A DNA stretch of 64,000 nt from Armatimonadota bacterium (GCA_030601885.1 JAUWAU010000018.1:51377-115376), one strand, 5' to 3'. Counted from the first letter of the stretch, positions 17,368 through 27,325 are shown. The notes: a model not told the origin generated them from the sequence alone. Numbers and translations: made by a program.

Positions 17368-18765
17368 CTATTGCCGCGCTCGTGCCTCCTTTTCCAGACG
17401 TTCCGCGATCGCGTTGAGGTATTCCTCGAGATTGGTGTATCCGTCCCCGTCCCGGTCGCCGTGTGCGTCCTTGGGATCCGCCGGATTCAGTCCGAGCCCT
17501 CGTTCCCAGGCATCCGGCATGCCGTCGCCATCGGCATCGGGTGCAGGCTCTCCAGGCGCCGGCGCCGGAATCGGCGAATCGTGGGTGCGATCCAGCGCCC
17601 CGCAGGAGCCCTTCTTCGTCCGGAACTCCTCGATCAGCCGGAGGTCGGCCCCATCGTGTGGCAGTGCCCCGGCGAGGGCCAGGACGTGATCTGTCACCTG
17701 ATCGGTGGCGAGGGTGGTAACGGGCGGAGCCTGGAAGGGCGTGTCCACACGCGCTGAGGCCAGGAATTGCTCTGTAAGCTCCTCACCGCCACCCCCGATC
17801 CGCACCAGCGACCATTGATCATCGTCTTCGAGCTCGCGACCGATGTTGGCTTCCAGATACGCCCGATCCCCCCGGTCGGATGCGACGAACCTGACAGGGC
17901 GTCTGCTGCCCGTATCCGGCCCCGGCACGTATACGTTGCCGACGATGTTGGCTCGCGCGCCATACTTCAGGCTCGTGCCCGTCTTGTAGTTGTAGATCAG
18001 GTTGTTGCGCACATCGAACACCGGGTGCATAATGCCGTACTGGTGCCGATCGGGCTCGTTATTGCCCACCAGGTGCGGGTTGCGGTCAACGTTGCTTACC
18101 AGGTAGCAGTGGTGTATCGCCACATGGTGCGCGCCCCGCGACACCAGCATGCCCTTGCTGTGCGGCCCCTCGCGATGCTCTCCATGATGGAGTCCCTCGG
18201 CGACGATGCAATTCTGGACCGTGATCTCCTTGTTGTCGCCCAGGAAGCCGAGGTTCTCGTCCGTTGCCCAGCTCACGGAGCAATGGTCCATCACCACGCG
18301 TCGGGATCCCCTGAGGAAGCCTATACCGTCGCTCTTCCGCGCGTTGCGAAAGCGCAAGTGCCGCAGCACGACGTCATGGACGCCGTGGCCGATGACAAAG
18401 GGATAGTCGGCAATAGTGATGCCGCCCCCGGGTGCGCTGTGGCCCGCGACGGTGACGTACGAATAGGGATTATCGCCGTCCGTCGGCTCCGTCCCGCCGA
18501 GATGGATTGGACTCTTGAGCCGAATGATTCCGCTCACGCGGAACAGGATCATCCGCGGGCCCTCGGTGTTGAGCGCGTCGCGCAATGACCCCGGGCCGTC
18601 GTCGTTCAGATTCGTCACGAGAATGACCTTGCCCCCGCGTCCGCCAGGGGTCTCGCTGCCCCATCCCTCGGCTCCTGGGAAGGCGGGCAAGGCGCGGATT
18701 GGAAGGCCATGACTCGACAGGAGCAGACAGAGAATGCAGGTTACGATGGCCTTCGTCAAACGCAT
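17368..18765 (-). CDS. Secreted pectate-lyase-like beta-helix protein with a C-terminal calcium motif
   Basis: 465 residues. A signal peptide (MRLTKAIVTCILCLLLSSHG) precedes AFPGAEGWGSETPGGRGG, the classic opening of bacterial PL1-like lyases, then right-handed beta-helix rungs with VVMDHCSVSWATDE. Family members cut pectate or related uronans by beta-elimination. The C-terminus has an Asp-rich calcium-binding run (DADGDGMPDAWE, GDRDGDGYTNLEEY) like thrombospondin type 3 or dockerin-like repeats, often found at the end of such lyases. The ATG at 18765 has GGGAG and starts the signal peptide; the frame is open to 18963, where it would overlap the upstream gene. Confidence 0.8.
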   Translation of the reverse strand: MRLTKAIVTCILCLLLSSHGLPIRALPAFPGAEGWGSETPGGRGGKVILVTNLNDDGPGSLRDALNTEGPRMILFRVSGIIRLKSPIHLGGTEPTDGDNPYSYVTVAGHSAPGGGITIADYPFVIGHGVHDVVLRHLRFRNARKSDGIGFLRGSRRVVMDHCSVSWATDENLGFLGDNKEITVQNCIVAEGLHHGEHREGPHSKGMLVSRGAHHVAIHHCYLVSNVDRNPHLVGNNEPDRHQYGIMHPVFDVRNNLIYNYKTGTSLKYGARANIVGNVYVPGPDTGSRRPVRFVASDRGDRAYLEANIGRELEDDDQWSLVRIGGGGEELTEQFLASARVDTPFQAPPVTTLATDQVTDHVLALAGALPHDGADLRLIEEFRTKKGSCGALDRTHDSPIPAPAPGEPAPDADGDGMPDAWERGLGLNPADPKDAHGDRDGDGYTNLEEYLNAIAERLEKEARARQ

Positions 18766-18940
18766 CAGTCGTGATCTCCCCGTACGGCGGGTGCCGTGCC
18801 GCAGCGTGCGCTGCCGCATCGCGAAGTCTGCAGCGAAGCATTCCGAGACTGCCGCTGCCTCTCCTTCTAACACCGGGCCGGCGATTCCGGAGCCAGGGAG
18901 CATTCGGGTCACGCCGCCGCTGCACCGCAGCCCGAGAGAC

Positions 18941-21586
18941 TCAAGGCCCGGACGCGCCTTCATCTGTGCCCACGAGCTTGGCCAGCTCCACGTAGTAGTC
19001 CGTGCCCAACGAATCAGGCCCGTGCCGCCTCATCTCATCCCATTCAGCCGCGGTGAACCGCTTGTCGGTCACGTGGAGCTTCTTGCCGGCGGCCTTGACC
19101 CGGGCTGCGACGGCGGCGGCGCTCTTGAGACTCACGCCGATGCGGACGTAGTGCGGGTACTTCAGCGCGTCCCGAATGACATCGGGTCTGCCGCCCCAGA
19201 AGACCACGCGGACGCGCGGGTCCCGAGACCGCAGCGCCTCGGCCTCCTCGGTGCGAGAGACCTCGATGTGCGCCTCGTTCCACAGGTTGTGCTGATGGAT
19301 CAACCCGACCAGCCGGTCGTAGAGGGTCTGGTTCTGCTCGAAGGGGTAGTCCTCGTCGTCTTTGGTGTCGATCCAGAGGATGGCGCCTGGGCTTTTCCTC
19401 TCGGAGAAGAGCCGGAACACTTCCTCCAGCGTGGGGATGGTGATGCCTTGACCCCGCAGCGGGAAGCTCTGGTCGCCTTTTGGATCGAAGCGATATGCCG
19501 CGTCGAGGGCCTTGAGGTCCGCGACCGTTTTCTCAGCAACAATCCAATCCTCGTCGCAGGTGTCGCCCGTCGTCTCGTCGTGGATCACGACGATGTCGCC
19601 GTCGCCCGTCTTGCGGATGTCCATGTCCAGACTGAAGCCGTCGCGCAGGTTGCGGACGTACGCATACAGGGTGTTCTCCGGATACTCGCCCGCGCCGCCC
19701 CGGTGCGGCAAGATGTCGGTGCGCTGGAGCTGACGAGCCATGCTCTCTTGCAGGCGCAAGACGACATCCACTCCCTTCCACGGCGAGGTGAGAAGGCGGT
19801 AGTCGCCGCCCTCGACGGGGGCGCCGGCCAGGGCGGCGCCGTTGTCGGCGCGATACCATTCCACGTTGAAGGCCCCCGAGGCCTCGCGGAGGTCCACGCG
19901 GACGCCGGGCGTCCTGTGGGGATCGAGGGCGGCGCCGGCGCGTGATTCCTCTTCCCTGGAATGCTCCTCGCCGCCGCTCATTTCGCCGGCGGCGGCGCAC
20001 GGCAGATAAATCAGGTACTCGTCGTGGCCGCGCCGGGCACACTGGGCCTGGCTGGGCCCCGTCGGTTCCGGCTTGGGGGGAGGAATGGCCCGAGTGGCCC
20101 CATCATCCGGCTCGAAGAGCGCGAGGTCGATTCGCCGCTGCTCGAAGTAGTTCCTGAGGTGGACGAGGCTATTGAGCCCGACCAGCGGCTCGGTATATGT
20201 GTACTTCGGGGTCTCGTAGGCGAGCGACCCCGTCTGGGAGTAGGGGTGGAGAACGGCATACCGGCTGCCGTAGTTGGGCGATCCGCCCGAGAGCAGTACC
20301 GACCAGAACATGCGGCGATAGTAGTAGTCCGGGCTCTTGATCTTTGCGCGGGTCTTCGAGGCGCCGGAGAACGGCCCGCCCTCGTACCAATCCTCGCCGT
20401 GGTACAGGTGCACGGGTATCTTCTTCTCGTTGTAGTAATAGTCGCACACGGAGGCGTCCACTTCGGAATACCTCTCGATGTGCAGATACGTGTGCCAGGC
20501 GTCCCAATCCGACTGGAGGATAAACGGATTGTCCTCCCGCCGCTTGGCGCCGGCCGACCGAAGCGTCCCAAACGGCTCGACCCCCGCCATGTAGGCGCCA
20601 ATCTCGCGGATCATATCCTGGTTCGTCGCCCCGGCGGCGGCACCATCGTCTGTGCCGTTGAAGTTCGTGTCGTTGACGATCTGGTAGAACACCTGAGGCC
20701 ACGCCGACCATCGCGCGAGCATGTAATCGACGGTTCTGTCTTTGTGCGCCCCAGGGATCTGGTCCCAGAGGGCCCCGACGCAACGATCTGCGTCGCGGGT
20801 GCTGGTTTTCCCGAACATGATCAACTGAATGTACATGTCCGGGTGGCGGTTGAGCAGCCACTCCAACCGGCGATCGGTGGTCTGAAAGCGATCCAGGTCG
20901 AAGCGCTTGTAGTACTCGGGCTGCCCGTAGTCCGTCTCCCAGCACCAGTTCGATCGGTCGTAGTTGGGACCGATCCCGGAGACGCGGCGACGCCAGCCGG
21001 CGTACCCCCCGCAGCCACCGGCGCGCATGGACGTGAGCCCCAGGGCGACAGCATCCTTCACGTAGCGCTGGAACACGTCGTCTGTAACGGGTTGTTTCGG
21101 ATCGTTGGGAGAGCGGAAGAGGATGTAGGCCGTGTCAGACAGGTTCAGGAATGTCCGGCTGTCGTCGGTCATCCATTGCCGGCTGTTCCGCCGGTGTTCC
21201 CGCAGCTTCCCGCGCAGGTTCGAGCCGACGGCCGAGAAGGATCCCCTGTTGTCGTTCAGCCGCGGATCGTCCGCCGAGCTCGAGGACCAGTTCCACGGTC
21301 CGATTTCCGTCACGTACAGGCGCGCCCGCCACGTGTCGCCGCCGTCGTAGAATGCCTTCACGGTGACGGCGTTGGCCGGGCCCGACGGCGGCCTGAACGT
21401 CACGGCGCAGTCCGTCTCGAAGGCGTTCGCAACACCGCCGGCCCGCGTCAACACGATCTCATGCACGCCGAACTTCCCTGCTGTCTCCGAGCCTCGGGTG
21501 AAGTTCGCGGCCGATGCAGCGCCGCTGAGAACGTGGACGACAACGAGCAAGCCAGTACTCGGAGCCGACCAGAATGCCGATCGCAA
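18941..21586 (-). CDS. Fusion of a DUF5060/DUF4038 glycosidase-like protein and a GDPD-family phosphodiesterase
   Basis: 881 residues. After a signal-like N-terminus (VVVHVLSGAASA), residues ~30-105 are a DUF5060-type beta sandwich and ~115-500 a DUF4038-type (apiosidase-like) TIM barrel, with FLNLSDTAYILF near its start. From about 620 a glycerophosphodiester phosphodiesterase domain follows: ILPHRGGAGEYPENTLYAY, then SLDMDIRKTGDGDIVVIHDE and ILWIDTKDDEDY. The usual Glu-x-Asp metal pair is Asp-x-Asp. The halves are joined by a Pro- and Glu-rich linker (~500-600). The TTG start has AAAGGGGA about 8 nt upstream. I know of no described enzyme with this order. It lies 45 bp after the phosphatase-like gene. 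Confidence 0.85.
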   Translation of the reverse strand: MRSAFWSAPSTGLLVVVHVLSGAASAANFTRGSETAGKFGVHEIVLTRAGGVANAFETDCAVTFRPPSGPANAVTVKAFYDGGDTWRARLYVTEIGPWNWSSSSADDPRLNDNRGSFSAVGSNLRGKLREHRRNSRQWMTDDSRTFLNLSDTAYILFRSPNDPKQPVTDDVFQRYVKDAVALGLTSMRAGGCGGYAGWRRRVSGIGPNYDRSNWCWETDYGQPEYYKRFDLDRFQTTDRRLEWLLNRHPDMYIQLIMFGKTSTRDADRCVGALWDQIPGAHKDRTVDYMLARWSAWPQVFYQIVNDTNFNGTDDGAAAGATNQDMIREIGAYMAGVEPFGTLRSAGAKRREDNPFILQSDWDAWHTYLHIERYSEVDASVCDYYYNEKKIPVHLYHGEDWYEGGPFSGASKTRAKIKSPDYYYRRMFWSVLLSGGSPNYGSRYAVLHPYSQTGSLAYETPKYTYTEPLVGLNSLVHLRNYFEQRRIDLALFEPDDGATRAIPPPKPEPTGPSQAQCARRGHDEYLIYLPCAAAGEMSGGEEHSREEESRAGAALDPHRTPGVRVDLREASGAFNVEWYRADNGAALAGAPVEGGDYRLLTSPWKGVDVVLRLQESMARQLQRTDILPHRGGAGEYPENTLYAYVRNLRDGFSLDMDIRKTGDGDIVVIHDETTGDTCDEDWIVAEKTVADLKALDAAYRFDPKGDQSFPLRGQGITIPTLEEVFRLFSERKSPGAILWIDTKDDEDYPFEQNQTLYDRLVGLIHQHNLWNEAHIEVSRTEEAEALRSRDPRVRVVFWGGRPDVIRDALKYPHYVRIGVSLKSAAAVAARVKAAGKKLHVTDKRFTAAEWDEMRRHGPDSLGTDYYVELAKLVGTDEGASGP

Positions 21587-21631
21587 CTCACTGGTCCCCT
21601 TTGGGCCAACGGACCGGGCGACGCACGTGGT

Positions 21632-23860
21632 TCAGCGGCGTGACGCCGGTGCCCCGGCCACCGCCGCGAAGGTCATGGCAAACATCAGATAGCTCAGCAT
21701 AATCGTCCCGACGCAGATGCCGGTGTCGTTCACCAGGGAGCCGACGATGGCGCCCACGGCAAGTGTCTTGGCAGCTATCCGAATGTTAGGATGTGCCTCC
21801 CATACGCTCCTGAGCGGTCGTGGTGGCCGGAAGGCAGCGTACAGCAGGAAGGCAAACCACGCCACGAGGACGACGCTCCACGGCGTCCGCAGCAGAAGAG
21901 AGACGCTGGCGGCGAGCTTGCGGGTGATGATTTGCCACGCGGCGGCAGGGCCGCCGCTGAGCACCTGCCAGGCTGCATGGCCCATGTGCGTTTGAGCTCC
22001 GCCTCCCTGCAGCACATCCATGAGGATGAACGCGCTCGGCACAGCGACGATGGCGGCGATGATGAGCCCGATGGCTGGGCCACGCCGCTCGGGCTTTGCC
22101 AGCAAAACGAGCCAAGTACCGTAAGTGACGACTGCGGCGATGGTGCCCCCGGTATTGGCGCCGAGCTGCGGGTGACCGATGGTCAGCGTCAACAGCAGGC
22201 CGCTGAGCGCCGGCAGGATCAATCTTGGCCACCGTGCCCCACCACGCAGCCCTGGCGTGGTGGCGAAGGCGATGATCGAGGCGCCGAGCAGCAAAGACAC
22301 CGCCTGGTTGTCGAGGCCGTAGAAGCGGGCTCCGGTCACGGGAGAATAGGCGTAGAGGGAGCCGAGTTGAAGCTGTCCATCAAAGCCCCACAGATCCACC
22401 ACGAGCATGAGAACCTGTACCCAGCAAAGCTGGCGAACCGGAGCAAGATGCGGCCAGCACAGGAAGACGGCCGCCACGGAAAGCACGACGGCCCCCGCGA
22501 CCACGGCGCCCATGATTTGAAGCGCCGAGAGGCCGGGCGGGGCGAAGTGAACCAGATAGCAGGCCACCGGGATGGCAAGCATGGCGAGCTGGAGCGTCGC
22601 GACCGGGCCGCGCAGTCGCGGCAGGAGCAGCGGGCCTCGGCGGCCTACGTAGAGAATGGCCAGCAGTGCGACACACCAGGCGCCGGCGACCTGTGCTGGG
22701 ATGAAGATATGACGCGCCCGGTTGGTATAATAGATGCGCCTCTCAACGTCCGTGATACGCTTGATGCGGGCGTCTGCTGCCCGGTCGGTTGGGGGTGTGC
22801 CGATGCTGCGCACCGGCCGTCCGGCGAGCGATGCCGGCGGCGGGAGGCCGAAGTAGCTGAGAATCGTTGGAGCGATGTCCATGGCCGCGATGAGGCCCGG
22901 ACGGCGCGTCGTACCCGAGGTAAGCTGGCCGGCGGGCCAGTCCGCTCCGTGGACGATGACCGGCGTCATCCACTCGAATTGGCTGGGGCTGGGCGAAGGG
23001 GAGAGGACGATAAGCAGCCATCGACTATCAAGCTTCGGCAGGATCCGCCCCAGCAAGTAGTCCACTCGCTCCAGCGCCGCGAGCTTGCGTTCGCGTTCGT
23101 AGGGCGCCGGGGCCACTGGGTCCCTTGCGGACAGCGCGGCCCGGGCGGTATCGCCCGACTCGATGACGATCAGATCCGATTTCGGGAGGCACTCTGTGAG
23201 CCGGGCGAGAAGGGCGAGCACGTTCGTGTGCGCGCGCAGAGGATCATCGATGCGTTCCTGGAGCATGGCGAGTCCCACATCGCCGAGGTCCACGATGCCT
23301 CGGCTGTCCATCGCAATGGTGACGGCCGCTCTGCGGGGCTCCAGGAACACTTCGCCGTGGTCGGCGTTGCCGAGCACCGCCGTGGTCAGCCCGGCCCGGT
23401 GCAGCGCATCGCCCAACGCCCCAACCTGCACCTCGTAATGTAGGCGCGCGTTGTCCCGCGCCAGCTCCGCCGCCCACGCGTTGACGATTTGTCCCGGGCG
23501 CGCATACGCCGGCAGCGGACGCGGTGGCTGCGGACCGGGGCCGGGAGGGACGTTGTAGCTTTCCTCCGGTTTGCCCTCGGATGCCTGCCCGCGATTGCCG
23601 GCGCCGATGGACAGGTATGCCTTGTCGCGCCGGACGGGCGGGGCGGTCCGGCAGCTCATGGATGCGATGGCCGCGCGCTCAATGAGACCGTCGATGTTCG
23701 GGGTCTGAGCGTCCGCGATGTCCTGCCAGGTTACCTGGTCGGCAACGAAGATGATGGCCTTCTGGGACGGATCCGCCGCCCCGGCCGACGCACAACAACC
23801 GGCCCAGACGGTAAGCAGGGCGGCGAGTGCTGATGGAGTGAATGGCCGGGGGAAGCGCAT
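21632..23860 (-). CDS. Alkaline-phosphatase-superfamily domain fused to a polytopic membrane domain
   Basis: 742 residues. A signal sequence (MRFPRPFTPSALAALLTVWA) leads into a sulfatase/phosphopentomutase-like fold: IIFVADQVTWQDI, TPNIDGLIERA, GNADHGEVF, DLIVIESGD, RVDYLLGRIL and MDIAPTILSYFG. From about 380 onward there are roughly ten membrane segments. This layout suggests an extracytoplasmic metal-dependent phosphatase or transferase tied to a membrane channel or flippase-like part; the substrate is unknown. The frame opens at TTG 23926 inside the GT4 gene; ATG 23860 is preferred because it begins the signal sequence. It lies 40 bp after the glycosyltransferase, suggesting glycan or envelope work. 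Confidence 0.75.
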   Translation of the reverse strand: MRFPRPFTPSALAALLTVWAGCCASAGAADPSQKAIIFVADQVTWQDIADAQTPNIDGLIERAAIASMSCRTAPPVRRDKAYLSIGAGNRGQASEGKPEESYNVPPGPGPQPPRPLPAYARPGQIVNAWAAELARDNARLHYEVQVGALGDALHRAGLTTAVLGNADHGEVFLEPRRAAVTIAMDSRGIVDLGDVGLAMLQERIDDPLRAHTNVLALLARLTECLPKSDLIVIESGDTARAALSARDPVAPAPYERERKLAALERVDYLLGRILPKLDSRWLLIVLSPSPSPSQFEWMTPVIVHGADWPAGQLTSGTTRRPGLIAAMDIAPTILSYFGLPPPASLAGRPVRSIGTPPTDRAADARIKRITDVERRIYYTNRARHIFIPAQVAGAWCVALLAILYVGRRGPLLLPRLRGPVATLQLAMLAIPVACYLVHFAPPGLSALQIMGAVVAGAVVLSVAAVFLCWPHLAPVRQLCWVQVLMLVVDLWGFDGQLQLGSLYAYSPVTGARFYGLDNQAVSLLLGASIIAFATTPGLRGGARWPRLILPALSGLLLTLTIGHPQLGANTGGTIAAVVTYGTWLVLLAKPERRGPAIGLIIAAIVAVPSAFILMDVLQGGGAQTHMGHAAWQVLSGGPAAAWQIITRKLAASVSLLLRTPWSVVLVAWFAFLLYAAFRPPRPLRSVWEAHPNIRIAAKTLAVGAIVGSLVNDTGICVGTIMLSYLMFAMTFAAVAGAPASRR

Positions 23861-23900
23861 TCTATTCGGGAGCCCTCGGGCGAGCGCCGTTAGGGCGGCG

Positions 23901-25235
23901 TCATTGACGAGCCTCGCCACTGGCAATGCTCCTGGCCCGGGTCACTTCCTCGTATGTCGCCTCCGTCGCCTCCAACATGCTCTGCAGAGAGAAGTGGTCG
24001 GCGACGTAACGCAGCCCGGGCCGGACGTTGTAGAGGTCCTCGTGGTCCCGGCGGCGCAGCCAGTCGTCCGCCTCTACAAGCTCGTAGGCACGCTCCGAGA
24101 CCAGAGTTCGCACGGGACGGCCGCCGTCGATGCTTATGTACTCGGAGGGTCGGGTCTCGTCCTCCTCCGGCGGGAGTTGCGACAGGATCACCTTGAGCTG
24201 TCGCACGATGGCATCCGGATCGTTCGATGCGACCAGGTGCGCCTCGGGCGCGTCGGCCAGGATCTCCTGCAGCCCACCCACGTCGGCCGCCACGACTGAC
24301 ACACCCATGGCGAGCGCCTCCAGAGCGACCAGGCTGGAGCCCTCCGTGAGGGACGGGATCACCACGATATCGACAACGGCGAGCACCGCGGGGATGTCAT
24401 CCCGATGACCGGCGAAGATGGTGTTACCTGTCAGACGCAGTTCGTGTGCCTCCTCCTCCAGTTGCCGGCGGTCCGCCCCGCGGCCAACGATGAGGTAGTC
24501 CACATTGGGCACCACGGCTGACAGGCTGGCCGCGGCCCGCAAGAACAGGTCCACGCTCGTCTCCGGCACGAGCGGCCCGACGATGGCGATCACAACGGCC
24601 GCCGGGTTGAGCCCGAGCACCTGCTTCATCACCCCGGGGTCTACCTCGATGCCGTACTCCGCCGGATCCACGCCGTGGTATATCGTGGTGCATTTTCCGC
24701 CTGCGCGTCGCGAGAGCCGGCTCAGGGCTTCCCGGATGGCGTTCGAGGTGACGATCATCTTGTCGGCCGTGGCGAGCAGCCGTCGGTAACGGAGGCGCTC
24801 CCCGAGGCGGCCGAAGAACCCGCGAGCGGCCGAGATGGGGAGAGAATGGGCCGTGCAGATGAAGGCGGGCCGCGGCTTGATGTGCCGCATCGCCCGAGAT
24901 GCTATGAACCCGGCATGGTAGTCGTGAGCGTGCACTAGAGCTGCGTGCTGCGATGTCGCCAAGCGCGATAGCCTCGCTGCGGCGGCGCTCGTCTCGCGCG
25001 AGCTGGCGGTCTCTGGAAAGCCGATATTGGCCCAGCGCGACCTCACGCTGTCGAGGCGGCGGCGCATCTCGGCGTCAATGGCCCCGGCCACGAGCACGTC
25101 GTAGCCATCGCGCGTCAGCCCACCGGCCAGCGCGATGACGTGCTCGCGCACGCCCCCGACGGTGGGACGCACGAACTGGACAACGGTCTTCGCCTCGCCG
25201 GATTCCATATCCATCCCCGGCCCGGGAAAGGCCAA
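23901..25235 (-). CDS. Family 4 glycosyltransferase (GT-B fold)
   Basis: 444 residues with no membrane segment. The N-terminal Rossmann half opens TVVQFVRPTVGGVREHV with a glycine-rich acceptor loop. The C-terminal half has VAIVGPLVPETSVDLFLRA, GNTIFAGHRDDIP and the GT4 E-x7-E motif in PSLTEGSSLVALEALAMG, followed by GGLQEIL. A retaining sugar transferase, probably using a nucleotide-sugar donor. The TTG start at 25235 has GAGGGGG about 7 nt upstream; ATGs at codons 8 and 10 are alternatives. Only 24 bp separate it from the flavoprotein gene, so the two are likely co-transcribed. Confidence 0.85.
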   Translation of the reverse strand: MAFPGPGMDMESGEAKTVVQFVRPTVGGVREHVIALAGGLTRDGYDVLVAGAIDAEMRRRLDSVRSRWANIGFPETASSRETSAAAARLSRLATSQHAALVHAHDYHAGFIASRAMRHIKPRPAFICTAHSLPISAARGFFGRLGERLRYRRLLATADKMIVTSNAIREALSRLSRRAGGKCTTIYHGVDPAEYGIEVDPGVMKQVLGLNPAAVVIAIVGPLVPETSVDLFLRAAASLSAVVPNVDYLIVGRGADRRQLEEEAHELRLTGNTIFAGHRDDIPAVLAVVDIVVIPSLTEGSSLVALEALAMGVSVVAADVGGLQEILADAPEAHLVASNDPDAIVRQLKVILSQLPPEEDETRPSEYISIDGGRPVRTLVSERAYELVEADDWLRRRDHEDLYNVRPGLRYVADHFSLQSMLEATEATYEEVTRARSIASGEARQ

Positions 25236-25259
25236 ACAGGCCCCCTCTGTCGAGCGGCC

Positions 25260-27263
25260 CTACTCGAATATCTCGCCCCGCATCCACTCCGCCCAGGTCG
25301 TCTCGTACCAGGACTCATCCTCCGGCAGCGGACGCACCGGCACGGGATACACGCGGACACCGCGCTGCTCGTCAACATCCACCTCGAGAATCTCCTCCCG
25401 GAGGGCCTCGTTCTCGCTCCGATGGCGCAGCTCAGAGCCCCGTTTGGTGTCCATGGTCTTGTCGCCGGCCTCGTCGAGCACCACGTACGAGCCGCGGCTT
25501 CCGCCGCCGCGCTCGATGAGCGTCTTGATGGCCTCGAGGAAGGCGACGTGGCTGAGGCACAGATGGTCGTTCTGGATGGCTGTCACGAGGTCTGTGCGGC
25601 GCTGCAGGCGCACCCCCTGGCTCGCGACGTTGGCGTCCAGCCGCTTGGCCGCATTGAGGGCGTCGGAGATCTGCGCCGCATCGCGGATGAATGCCCCGTG
25701 CTCGCTCATCCGGGCCTGGATGTCCGTCCGCACGTCCGCCGCCGGCATGGCGTCTGCCCCGGCGTTCAAGTGCCGCCTGATCTGCTTGAGCTCGTCCTCC
25801 ACCTGCGGCTTCGCCAGCTTCAGGAACTGCGCCAGCTCCATCGGCGAATCTTTGTAGACGTTGGCGATGTACGTGGCGGCGCGCAGGCCTCCGACCTGTC
25901 CGGAATTGAGTGCGCTTCCGCCGGGCCGGACACCGTGGGTGCCATTCAGCTCGCCGATGGGGAAGAAGTGCTTGATGTTGGACTCCCACCAGATGTTGCC
26001 CCGCAGCCCGCCGTTGCAATGCTGGGCGCAGACGGCCACCTCCAGCGGCTCCCGAAGATCGACATCGTGCTCGGCGTACAGCTCGATGCTGAGCGGATTC
26101 ATGTGCTGCAGCCGCTCATAGGGCGTCGCCTGGAGGGCCCCGGAGTTGCGCAGGTAGTTCAGTGGCTCGCCCTCCAGCTCGGACAGGTCGAACTCCTCCA
26201 GACCGCCGTCGGCCACGGGATTAGCGGTGAAGTCCATGAACACCCGCCGCCCGGCGGCGATCTCGTTGTTGACGGCGACGTCTACGACAGACGACCCCAT
26301 GTCCTGCAGCTTGTCGGCGTGGACCGGCCACTGGTAGCCCTTGAGGAAGACGTTCGTGCCCACCTGCTTCATCGTGTGGAAGTACTCGTTCAGGAAATAC
26401 TTCCGTCCCCGGCCCTCGGCGTCGGTGCTGAAGTAGCAGGGGACCACCTGCTGGTACGTGCCGGAGAGATTCCACCGAAAGCCGATAGATGCCAGGCCGT
26501 ACTGCGATTCGGTGACGTTATTGGCGATGGCGCCGATCTCCAGCGCGATGCCATGGTTGCCGATCTGCCCCTCCGGATACACCGAGATGGCATACATCTC
26601 TCCCGGGCCGCCGGTGGCCATGACCACGTTCTCGGCGTTAAAGAGCGTCAAGCCGAAGTTGTCCGCCTCGATCTCCGCCTTGTTGATCACTGCAGCGCCG
26701 ATGACGCGCTTCTCATCCCCCTCGCCACAGGTAAGCAGGCGGATCACCTCGTGCTGATCCAATATAGGGACGCCGGCCGCACCAACGCGGTCGAGGGACT
26801 TCGCCACCATCATGATGGACGTCTTCGGACCGGCAGACGTGGCGCGCTGGCGGGGGTCGAAGTCCGTCTTGTACCCCACATAGCCCCCGTACTTGTTGAA
26901 CGGAAAGGGCACGCCGTTTCTCACGAGGTGGAAGAACTCCGGAGCCGAGCCGAGCCCCTCCACGTACGCGATGTCCCCGTGCATCATCCCGCTGGCAGCC
27001 AGCGTCCGCGCGAACTCCATGGGGCTGTCGGCTGCGTCGCCAAAGATGCCGAGTTTGTAGTACGTCTGCTTGTCCGAGCCGGAGTTGTTCGACGCTCCGG
27101 CGCCGAGGCAATCTGTCACGAGGGCGATGCTGCTCTGGCCGAGCTCGTACAGGTGCTCGACGCAGTTCAGCCCGGCGGCGCCGCTCCCGATGACGAGAGT
27201 CTGCACCGTATACACTCGCGCCGTGATGCCTTCGGCGATCTCGCGCTCTTCGTAGTGAAGCAT
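25260..27263 (-). CDS. FAD-dependent oxidoreductase of the fumarate reductase/succinate dehydrogenase flavoprotein family
   Basis: 667 residues. The FAD site is TLVIGSGAAGLNCVEHLYELG (GxGxxG) with NNSGSDKQTYYK following; a second nucleotide contact is VVMATGGPGEMY. The C-terminal helical domain (from about 520) is typical of the fumarate reductase/APS reductase/aspartate oxidase superfamily. The substrate-binding region is unlike FrdA or NadB. No Fe-S subunit or membrane anchor gene is adjacent. It lies between a zinc alcohol dehydrogenase (81 bp upstream) and a glycosyltransferase (24 bp downstream), so oxidation of a sugar acid or polyol product is plausible. The ATG has GGAGGATG about 10 nt upstream. 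Confidence 0.8.
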   Translation of the reverse strand: MLHYEEREIAEGITARVYTVQTLVIGSGAAGLNCVEHLYELGQSSIALVTDCLGAGASNNSGSDKQTYYKLGIFGDAADSPMEFARTLAASGMMHGDIAYVEGLGSAPEFFHLVRNGVPFPFNKYGGYVGYKTDFDPRQRATSAGPKTSIMMVAKSLDRVGAAGVPILDQHEVIRLLTCGEGDEKRVIGAAVINKAEIEADNFGLTLFNAENVVMATGGPGEMYAISVYPEGQIGNHGIALEIGAIANNVTESQYGLASIGFRWNLSGTYQQVVPCYFSTDAEGRGRKYFLNEYFHTMKQVGTNVFLKGYQWPVHADKLQDMGSSVVDVAVNNEIAAGRRVFMDFTANPVADGGLEEFDLSELEGEPLNYLRNSGALQATPYERLQHMNPLSIELYAEHDVDLREPLEVAVCAQHCNGGLRGNIWWESNIKHFFPIGELNGTHGVRPGGSALNSGQVGGLRAATYIANVYKDSPMELAQFLKLAKPQVEDELKQIRRHLNAGADAMPAADVRTDIQARMSEHGAFIRDAAQISDALNAAKRLDANVASQGVRLQRRTDLVTAIQNDHLCLSHVAFLEAIKTLIERGGGSRGSYVVLDEAGDKTMDTKRGSELRHRSENEALREEILEVDVDEQRGVRVYPVPVRPLPEDESWYETTWAEWMRGEIFE

Positions 27264-27303
27264 CTGCCGTCATCCTCCGCTTTCGTGGTGGTCGGACTCA
27301 GTT

Positions 27304-27325
27304 CCCTTCCCGCTTGCGGGGAGGG
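27304..27325. repeat. Intergenic hairpin between the alcohol dehydrogenase and flavoprotein genes
   Basis: CCCTTCCCGC, TT, GCGGGGAGGG: a 10-bp stem with one wobble pair, followed by TCAGGGTGGGG. The G-rich flank resembles dispersed intergenic repeats seen in many GC-rich genomes. It may stabilise or separate the two transcripts. Confidence 0.4.
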
